A DNA stretch of 6,747 nucleotides from JBBATK01 sp046297095 (GTDB lineage: Bacteria > Bacteroidota > Ignavibacteria > Kapaibacteriales > NICIL-2). This document shows, in pieces, positions 1 through 5,884 of this stretch. The stretch lies in contig JBKCNS010000053.1 in the NCBI GenBank assembly GCA_046297095.1, positions 1 to 6,747 of the forward strand, in the 5' to 3' direction. The stretch's first letter is position 1, and each line of letters opens with the position of its first letter. Under the pieces are notes generated by a model that made no database searches, was not told the origin of the DNA, and was given only the letters and a program-made list of their open reading frames with translations. The translations under genes were made by a program, and so were the position numbers.

Positions 1-3000
1 CCACTGGTAGCTGTACACTACATTCGGAATGTTCGAGCTTGCGCTTACCATCAGGCTTGCGTCTTTACCCGAGCATACTTCCTGATTTGCCGGTTGGTTC
101 TGTACCGTGATTTGAGATACGTAGAAACCACCAAGCTTCGAAGTTTGCGAGCCACAAACACCGGTTACTACACAGTAGTAGTTCTGGTTGATGTCTGCTG
201 ACTGCATGTTGCGAATAGTGAGCTGATTGGTAGTGGTACCGCTGATACGACCGTTATCGCTCAGCATGTTGGAACCGTTGTACCACTGGAACTGCGGGCT
301 GAATCCGGGGAACTGTGCTGCAGCGTTTGCTTCAACAGTGAGATATCCGGTTGATCCTACAGCAGCACCGATTGTTTCCGGCTCTGTACCGATAAGAGTA
401 TTGGAAGCTACGTACACAACAGCGTCGTTTGAAGCAACCGTTGTTGTTCCGCATGTACCGGAAAGTACACAGCGATAGCGACCGCTCATATCGTATCCTG
501 CGTTGGATACTACGTAGATCGGACCTGTTGCGCCGGCAATATCACGACCATCCTTCTGCCACTGATAGCCAAGGATTGTACCGCTTGCTACTACTGCCAT
601 AGATGTTTCGTTACCGCGGCAGATCACGCGAGAAGCGGGATGTGCATTGATCTCGATAGGAGCGTTTACAACAACATTGATGATGTTCGATACCAAAGGA
701 TCTGCACCACCCGTTGCGGTTACACGCAACACATAGTCACCGCCGTTCAGCGAAGGCTGTGCGTTGGTGATTGTCAAATCGCCGGTGCTTGCACCGGAAA
801 CTCCGTTTACACCATCCAGCAAGGGAGCACCGTTGCGCTGCCATGTGAATGACAACTGCGCACCAAATGATACAGCTGCGTTACCGGAGATGGTCAACGT
901 TTGGTTTGCGCAACCTGTAAGAGTTGAGGGAGGCGCAGGGTTGAAGCTGATCACAGGCACGATCTGGTGAGCACCCATGAATACTTCCGAACGATTGCGC
1001 GTTGTACCGAAGATATCGTCGGCTACAATGCCGCGAATACCGGAGTTGAACGTACCGTTCGAGGTGGAACCGATACCGTAGAGGTTTACATCTACTGTTG
1101 TCAGCGACAGATTGTTATTAGCGCCATCAGCAACAGCAACATTTACATTGCTGGAGTTTGCATCTTGTGCCGACGAAGCACGGTGACCGGCCATTGTGGC
1201 ATTACCGATACCGTTCCATACTGCAAGCACACCACCGGTTGTCCAGTAGTTGTTGTAGTTAGAAGCATTTCCTGAAGCACCTGTGAAAGCAGGTCCGCCA
1301 CCGGTATTCAAGAAGATGTTGTTAACGGTCGACAGCGACGTACCACTGGTAGCAGTGTATGCCGAGCCGGCTGTTTGATTCAAAATGGTATTGTGTAAGC
1401 AAGCAGCATTGGTGCTACCTGTTGCAGCAAATCCAACTGCGCTGGCACCTGCAACGCGAATGAAGTTGTTGGCAAACACACCTTGAGCAGCAGCTGATCT
1501 GGAACCCGAGACAACAGCAGAGATGCCGTTGTTGATGGTGAGGTTAACACGATTCTTACGGAAGTTGAATGTTCCGTTGTGGTTCACAAACACAACGCCG
1601 GCAGAGAGTGCCGTGCTTGATGTGCTCCATGAATTGCCGGATACAGTGGCTCCATCGGTACCTTCCAGACGCATTGCATACGCGCCGAAGTTCGAAAATG
1701 TATTGTCCGTGATACGAATACCTGCAGGCAGTGTTGTACCTGAGTACGTGTGGTAGAATGGAATTGATGCTTGGTTAAAGGTACAGTTAGTGATCGCAAG
1801 ATTCGGATGGTATCCGTTGCTTGTTGACAAGAAGAATACATCGCCAAGTGTGAACGAGGTTGAGGCAACGCCGTTGAACACCATGTTGTCGAATGTAACA
1901 TTGTCGCAACCGGAAGTTCCTCCGGTAGCACCGATCAACTCTACACCCAAACCTGAAGAAGCTGCGGTATTGAGAGATGCGATAGTAAAGTTCTTGAAGC
2001 TGATGTAGTCAGCGTTATTCAAACGAAGTGTAGGTACGCCGCCAACGGATGTTGTACCTGTAATTGCCGCTGCACTGGTATTGGAATACTGCACGATAAC
2101 GGAATTCTTATTACCGTTTTCCGATTGGAATACTACAGGCTTTGCTAGTGCGCTACCCGGAATATTCGCGATGTACATATTCTCTGTGTAGGTACCGGGG
2201 CGAATGTTGAAAGTAACCGGTCCGATTGTTCCACCGGCAGTAAGCTGCGCTGCAGCCTGAGCCGGACTCACAAAATCTGGACTGGCCCCACCCACGGTGT
2301 AGACACCGTTTAGACCTGCTCCGAGCAGGCCGCTTGCATTATTGTTCGAAGTATTGCCGTCCGTTGTGTTGTTTACTGTATTCACCGAAGCGGTAACGGT
2401 AGCGCTACCAACCGCGGGGAAGTTGTAACCGGATGCAAGAGTAATGGTCGTGTTGCCAGCAGGAGCGATGGTACCTGCAAATGTAGCGGTACCTGACATC
2501 GGCGAACCGGTGGACGGTGTGATTGTGTAGTTAACCGTTGCTGCGGTAATAGGATTCAAACCATTGTTTGTAACACGAACAAGGACGTTGTTCGAACCGG
2601 CTGCAAAAGGAGCAGCTGTGGATGTTCCAATACCTGTTAATGCAAGGTCGTTGTTGTAACCGATGTTCAACGTGAAGTCTTTACAGTCTCCGTAATAGTC
2701 GTACACGCACGGACCGTAGTAACCATAGTAGCTGAACAGCACGCGCATACGGCGAGGTCCCGCAGTGGTACCGGCCGGAACTACAAAGGATCCGCTCGAG
2801 TTCACGTTCATGTACGCGAAACCTCCTACTTGGCTCCACGTGTTGTTGTTGGTCCAGTCAACGAAAATGGTGTAGTATCCGGCATAGTACGAACCAAAGT
2901 AATTACCGGCAGTCATCGACCACGTTACCGTTGATCCCGGCGTAGCGCTGAAGGACTGATTTGTATTGTCGTTGGTTGTACCAACATCCGATGCACCGCA

Positions 3001-3189
3001 AGCACTTGAGCTGTATGCAGTACCGTTGCAGGTAAAGGCCGCTATATACATACATCCGTATGCATACGTCGGAAAACAGTTTGCTACGCACAATTGCGCA
3101 GAAGCTGCATTACCGGCGAATATCATCACCGCAAGTGCGATCAGTGCTGACCGCAGTTTTCCTTGCAGGATACCCGTAAAGACGTTCAT
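1..3189 (-). CDS. Giant secreted multidomain surface protein (GEVED, CARDB-like, beta-helix, Ig repeats), N-terminal part
   Basis: The frame is open for 1063 codons from the ATG at 3189 to the left edge, so the C-terminus is missing. A signal peptide covers residues 1-31: K11 and R13, a hydrophobic stretch, then an ASA|Q cleavage site. A Cys-rich segment follows (C34, C38, C46, C54, C64). Residues about 88-176 resemble a GEVED domain, with FVDW at 109-112, a PRRMRV strand, and GDCKD at 167-171 where GEVED is usual. Residues 181-290 look like a CARDB-type Ig fold. From N294 comes an opening typical of FCB-group proteins, then a right-handed beta-helix to about 735 with repeated NxxF-type turns (N468-F471, N496-F498, N574-F576, N623-F626). 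Ig-like domains lie at about 745-840, 844-927 and 930-1025; a fourth begins near 1027. Composition is rich in Asn, Thr, Ser and Gly with few charged residues, as in adhesins. Family knowledge suggests a C-terminal type IX sorting domain beyond the edge, which cannot be seen. Adhesion or surface binding is inferred; no catalytic motif was recognised. Confidence 0.95.
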   Translation of the reverse strand, partial: MNVFTGILQGKLRSALIALAVMIFAGNAASAQLCVANCFPTYAYGCMYIAAFTCNGTAYSSSACGASDVGTTNDNTNQSFSATPGSTVTWSMTAGNYFGSYYAGYYTIFVDWTNNNTWSQVGGFAYMNVNSSGSFVVPAGTTAGPRRMRVLFSYYGYYGPCVYDYYGDCKDFTLNIGYNNDLALTGIGTSTAAPFAAGSNNVLVRVTNNGLNPITAATVNYTITPSTGSPMSGTATFAGTIAPAGNTTITLASGYNFPAVGSATVTASVNTVNNTTDGNTSNNNASGLLGAGLNGVYTVGGASPDFVSPAQAAAQLTAGGTIGPVTFNIRPGTYTENMYIANIPGSALAKPVVFQSENGNKNSVIVQYSNTSAAAITGTTSVGGVPTLRLNNADYISFKNFTIASLNTAASSGLGVELIGATGGTSGCDNVTFDNMVFNGVASTSFTLGDVFFLSTSNGYHPNLAITNCTFNQASIPFYHTYSGTTLPAGIRITDNTFSNFGAYAMRLEGTDGATVSGNSWSTSSTALSAGVVFVNHNGTFNFRKNRVNLTINNGISAVVSGSRSAAAQGVFANNFIRVAGASAVGFAATGSTNAACLHNTILNQTAGSAYTATSGTSLSTVNNIFLNTGGGPAFTGASGNASNYNNYWTTGGVLAVWNGIGNATMAGHRASSAQDANSSNVNVAVADGANNNLSLTTVDVNLYGIGSTSNGTFNSGIRGIVADDIFGTTRNRSEVFMGAHQIVPVISFNPAPPSTLTGCANQTLTISGNAAVSFGAQLSFTWQRNGAPLLDGVNGVSGASTGDLTITNAQPSLNGGDYVLRVTATGGADPLVSNIINVVVNAPIEINAHPASRVICRGNETSMAVVASGTILGYQWQKDGRDIAGATGPIYVVSNAGYDMSGRYRCVLSGTCGTTTVASNDAVVYVASNTLIGTEPETIGAAVGSTGYLTVEANAAAQFPGFSPQFQWYNGSNMLSDNGRISGTTTNQLTIRNMQSADINQNYYCVVTGVCGSQTSKLGGFYVSQITVQNQPANQEVCSGKDASLMVSASSNIPNVVYSYQW

Positions 3190-3194
3190 AGAAA

Positions 3195-3199
3195 CTCCT
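3195..3199 (-). promoter_or_regulatory. Shine-Dalgarno for the giant surface protein
   Basis: On the minus strand the start is preceded by AGGAG, a 5-nt spacer and ATG. This good match to the anti-SD sequence fixes the ATG at 3189 as the start, in agreement with the signal peptide that begins there. The other starts in this window lack such a clear site. Confidence 0.8.
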
Positions 3200-3493
3200 G
3201 ATTAGAGGATGAAAAAATGGAAATAGTAAAGATGTCTTTGTTTAAAGTTTAGATCGTAGTCGTTAGAAAAATCACGCTGTTGCAGGTGATGAAGGTGTAA
3301 CTATGCACCGCTACCTCTGCTCAGTGTAGTCGCAATCCCAATAATACGTTATAAAAAAATGTCCCCGTCGCAAAACCAATGTGATGCTCTCAACGTCCCT
3401 CACTCCCATTGCCCCCCACTCCCGGAGTCCGACAGTGGTGGCCCCTCAATAGTGCTCTGCACCAAATGATACTCGCACTGCGCTCTTCGCACA

Positions 3494-3526
3494 CGTTGCG
3501 ATACATCTTTTTTAACATGGGCAACG
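3494..3526. repeat. Inverted repeat CGTTGC/GCAACG with 21-nt loop
   Basis: CGTTGC at 3494-3499 pairs perfectly with GCAACG at 3521-3526. The loop contains a run of six or more T on the plus strand (A on the minus strand). It lies about 120 bp downstream of the lipoprotein stop. It has no U-tract after the stem in the minus-strand transcript, so it does not look like a standard intrinsic terminator. A 6-bp stem with this loop could arise by chance. Confidence 0.25.
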
Positions 3527-3560
3527 CTATCAATTCGATCTCAAAATAGTGATATCAGCC

Positions 3561-3578
3561 GTTTTCGCGAAGCAAAAC
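3561..3578. repeat. Small hairpin built on a GCGAAGC mini-hairpin core
   Basis: GTTTT at the left pairs with AAAAC at the right around GCGAAGC, with one unpaired C. GCGAAGC is known as an unusually stable DNA mini-hairpin. It lies about 70-87 bp after the lipoprotein stop. On the minus strand the stem is not followed by a T-run, so a terminator role is possible but weakly supported. Confidence 0.3.
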
Positions 3579-3647
3579 TTGGATAATTTCGTATGAATTT
3601 TCTATCATCATGTGTTCATTGTTGTACACGTACGGACTGAAGCCATG

Positions 3648-4214
3648 CTATTTCCCTATAAGCGCTCTAAAACCATTTAATCCGCTCAAAAATGGGGGTT
3701 TCTGAATATCGTCGATGACTACGCCGCGTGACGTAGATGAATGAATCATTCGAAAATCGGTCAGAAGAATTCCTACATGATCAACGTATCCGCGCCCGGC
3801 TAAGTCGAACAATACAATATCACCGGGCTTGGCATCATCCCCATCTACCTTTTCAAAAAGCTTTGACTCAGCCAAATCCGAAGCTTTTCGCGGAAGTTTA
3901 ACCCCCACGCTGCTATACACTTGTCCCACGAAACCGGAACAATCGAAGCAATCAGGACCAAGACCGCCGTAGCAATATTGCTTTCCAATATTTGCAAAAG
4001 CAACTCTCAGCAACGAACGCTGAAGCGGATTCAACAATGAGGAGTCTATAGACTCGCGAGAGGACTTGAGCTCCTTCTGTACTCCATCGCCTCGCTTCAA
4101 TTTGTTGCCCGCAGTAGATTTAGCCGATGGTGCAACAGAAGAACACGACGCAATGAGAAGCGTTACCAGGATTATCGCGGCCGCGGGCATGATGCGGTGA
4201 ATCACACCTATCAT
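3648..4214 (-). CDS. NlpC/P60-family cell-wall peptidase lipoprotein
   Basis: This encodes a 188-residue protein. Residues 1-23 form a lipoprotein signal peptide with H6 and R7, a hydrophobic core and the lipobox IASC, giving C24 as the lipidated residue. A polar linker (about 25-60) follows. The NlpC/P60 domain spans about 64-188: YCYGG at 80-84, catalytic C92 in the DCSGF motif, the PGDIVLF strand at 130-136, catalytic H146 in VDHVGI, and H158 in MIHSS as the probable third residue. Members of this family are papain-like amidases or endopeptidases that usually cut peptidoglycan stem peptides, so the likely site of action is the periplasmic face of a membrane. The frame stays open upstream to 4577, but that extension lies inside the preceding gene in another frame and reads as Arg/Ser/Cys-rich shadow sequence. 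I chose the ATG at 4214 because it gives a complete lipoprotein signal; the ATG at 4190 would lose the basic n-region. No strong Shine-Dalgarno is seen. It starts 28 bp after the IcmF-like stop, so cotranscription is likely. Extra cysteines C81 and C89 lie close to C92. Confidence 0.93.
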   Translation of the reverse strand: MIGVIHRIMPAAAIILVTLLIASCSSVAPSAKSTAGNKLKRGDGVQKELKSSRESIDSSLLNPLQRSLLRVAFANIGKQYCYGGLGPDCFDCSGFVGQVYSSVGVKLPRKASDLAESKLFEKVDGDDAKPGDIVLFDLAGRGYVDHVGILLTDFRMIHSSTSRGVVIDDIQKPPFLSGLNGFRALIGK

Positions 4215-4242
4215 GCAGCTCGGGATATAGCCCAAGAGACTG

Positions 4243-5676
4243 TTACTTTGAATTCGAGGGGCCATCCAGTTCCCTAATGGAGCCCTGCAAGCGATACAGT
4301 CTGCGCGCAAGCTGGCTCTGCTGCGTGACCAGAGAATCATAGCGCTTGTTCTCCTCAACGATCTCCGAAAGATAGCGCGAGCGCTCCGGTGGAATGATGT
4401 AGATTTTCTCGCTGTCGCCCACCGGTAGGTGCATGGTGGAAGTCCAGGACACTCCGCAACGGCGTTGCAACAAGGTAACCAGTTCAGAATACAAGCGATT
4501 TGCACCCGGATCGTTGAACTGTGATGCAATGGTGCCATACACCGGCATGGCATCCGGAGACTGATCCCATAAACCACGAGAACGTTGCACTTGCTTTTTC
4601 ACATCGCGCAAGGCATCCATAGCTCCGCGCTTGTCGAATTTATTCAGTGCAATCACATCTGCATAGTCGATCATGTCGATCTTCTCCAGCTGAGAAGCTG
4701 CGCCGTATTCGGGTGTCATAACATACAGGGATACATCTGCCACCTCGGTGATCTGCGAATCGCTTTGACCTATACCGGCTGTCTCAACGATAATCAAATC
4801 AAATCCCGCGGCATGCAGAACATCGATGGACGCGCGCACGTTCTTGTTCATTGCCACATTAGCTTCGCGGGTGGCAAAGGAACGCATGTACACACGATTG
4901 TTGTGCACGGCATTCATGCGGATTCTATCACCCAGCAATGCACCACCGGTCTTGCGTTTGGAGGGATCCACAGAAATTATTCCAACCGTTAAATCTGGAA
5001 AATCCTCCAGAAAGCGACGAACCATTTCGTCGGTCAGCGAAGATTTTCCGGCGCCTCCTGTGCCTGTGATACCTAATACACATCGTGCTTTGGTAGGCGG
5101 CTCAGCTCCGGAAGTGCCAAGCTTTTTCCACTCCGAGCCATCAGACTCTCCGCGCTCAATCATGGTTATTGCTTGTGCCAATGCGGTTGATACACGTTGA
5201 GACACATCCGCGTGTAAAGTGTTGGCATGAGTACAGGGAGTTACGAAGTCACTTTGCTTCATCAGATCATTGATCATTCCCTGCAAGCCCATTTCGCGGC
5301 CGTCGTCCGGCGAGTATACGCGGGCTACGCCATAGGCATGCAGCTCCTCGATTTCCTGCGGAAGAATAGTACCACCGCCGCCGGCGAACACTTTGATGTG
5401 CCCCGCGCCTGCAGCACGCAGACGATCTACCATGTATTTGAAATACTCAACATGACCACCCTGATAACTTGTCATGGCAATTGCCTGAGCATCTTCTTGC
5501 AGCGCGCAATCCACCACTTCCTGTACAGATCTGTTGTGGCCAAGGTGTATAACCTCTGCACCGGTGGATTGAATAATTCTCCGCATGATGTTGATAGCAG
5601 CATCGTGCCCATCGAAGAGTGATGCTGCCGTTACCACACGTATGGTGTTTTTCGCCTGATATGCGGTTGTATCCAT
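4243..5676 (-). CDS. icmF: IcmF-like B12-binding and G-protein chaperone protein lacking the mutase domain
   Basis: This 477-residue protein matches the first half of fused isobutyryl-CoA mutase, which is normally about 1,090 residues and interconverts isobutyryl-CoA and butyryl-CoA. Residues about 11-140 form the cobalamin-binding Rossmann domain: D22 and H24 in FDGHD (H24 the expected lower-axial Co ligand), SYQGGH at 70-75, and GGGG at 99-102. Residues about 198-430 form the MeaB/ArgK-like GTPase domain: Walker A GTGGAGKSS at 205-213, SVDPS at 235-239, Walker B-like VETAG at 297-301, and base-recognition NKFD at 345-348. The tail (about 430-477) matches the linker that in IcmF leads into the substrate-binding TIM barrel, and then ends at TAA. 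No mutase barrel sequence follows in any frame; the next gene starts 28 bp on. The motifs kept suggest a functional cofactor-loading module. It may serve a mutase subunit encoded elsewhere, or it may be the remnant of a truncated gene. The ATG at 5676 lies 10 residues before the first domain strand, normal for IcmF; no clear Shine-Dalgarno precedes it. Confidence 0.93.
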   Translation of the reverse strand: MDTTAYQAKNTIRVVTAASLFDGHDAAINIMRRIIQSTGAEVIHLGHNRSVQEVVDCALQEDAQAIAMTSYQGGHVEYFKYMVDRLRAAGAGHIKVFAGGGGTILPQEIEELHAYGVARVYSPDDGREMGLQGMINDLMKQSDFVTPCTHANTLHADVSQRVSTALAQAITMIERGESDGSEWKKLGTSGAEPPTKARCVLGITGTGGAGKSSLTDEMVRRFLEDFPDLTVGIISVDPSKRKTGGALLGDRIRMNAVHNNRVYMRSFATREANVAMNKNVRASIDVLHAAGFDLIIVETAGIGQSDSQITEVADVSLYVMTPEYGAASQLEKIDMIDYADVIALNKFDKRGAMDALRDVKKQVQRSRGLWDQSPDAMPVYGTIASQFNDPGANRLYSELVTLLQRRCGVSWTSTMHLPVGDSEKIYIIPPERSRYLSEIVEENKRYDSLVTQQSQLARRLYRLQGSIRELDGPSNSK

Positions 5677-5884
5677 TGCTTGGGTTCTGATTGTCGGTCG
5701 GCAAAAATCGTAAAAAATTGACCATCCCGAGGTGACATACCCAAAGAGCCGTGTTGTTCATGTTACCGAAGGGTAATGCCATGCTGTGAATTGCTTACAT
5801 GAAGTACACATCAAGGTAACAGTGCCACGGCATCTTTGCGCACGATTGTTCTGCGTCCGTACCAACACTAATACCTGGAACTCC
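5677..5884. other. Divergent intergenic region between IcmF-like and hydrolase genes
   Basis: This 208-bp region should hold both divergent promoters. I found no clear sigma-70 or Bacteroidota-type (TTTG / TAnnTTTG) pair on either strand. It holds an AT-rich stretch at 5701-5720 upstream of the IcmF-like start, and three copies of a GGTAA/TTACC motif at 5763-5776 and 5815-5820. Reading frames through it on either strand look like noise. Confidence 0.6.
5761..5821. repeat. TTACC/GGTAA inverted-repeat cluster, possible operator
   Basis: TTACC at 5763-5767 and GGTAA at 5772-5776 form a perfect 5-bp stem with a GAAG loop. The slightly longer TGTTACC (5761-5767) is also matched by GGTAACA at 5815-5821. 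Three related half-sites in 61 bp between two divergent genes could be a regulator site for either gene. There is no known regulator match, and chance remains possible. Confidence 0.25.

Larger units (their letters stand above)
3190..3647. other. 458-bp intergenic spacer with no gene seen
   Basis: This spacer separates the stop of the lipoprotein gene from the start of the giant surface protein gene, both on the minus strand. I found no convincing open reading frame, tRNA-like structure or mobile-element end. It holds the Shine-Dalgarno at 3195-3199, an AT-rich stretch at 3341-3360 that could contain a -10 element for the surface protein (minus-strand TATAAC and TATTAT, without a clean -35 at standard distance), a C-rich run around 3404-3445, a 6-bp inverted repeat at 3494-3526 and a small hairpin at 3561-3578. 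The length suggests a separate promoter and perhaps a long 5' leader for the surface protein gene; this is inference. Confidence 0.6.

Noticed and set aside
227..2008. Several plus-strand open frames of about 70-100 codons and one minus-strand frame at 1584-1931
   Set aside because: All lie inside the continuous 1063-codon minus-strand frame of the giant surface protein, and their translations do not resemble folded proteins.
3320..3385. Possible sigma-70 promoter on the minus strand (TTGCGA or TTGGTT with TATAAC or TATTAT)
   Set aside because: No combination gives both a good -35 and a good -10 at 16-18 bp spacing, so it is only mentioned in the spacer entry.
3416..3438. CCACT/AGTGG inverted repeat near a C-rich run
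   Set aside because: A 5-bp stem with a 13-nt loop and no T-run is within chance expectation, so I did not call a terminator or operator.
4215..4577. N-terminal extension of the NlpC/P60 frame, giving a 309-residue protein
   Set aside because: It overlaps the well-conserved IcmF-like coding sequence in another frame, has shadow-like Arg/Ser/Cys-rich composition, and would bury the lipoprotein signal peptide in the middle of the protein.
4585..5622. Three plus-strand open frames (4585-4992, 4826-5200, 5227-5622) opposite the IcmF-like gene
   Set aside because: They are antisense to a strongly conserved gene and show no domain or signal; they are explained by the codon use of the opposite strand.
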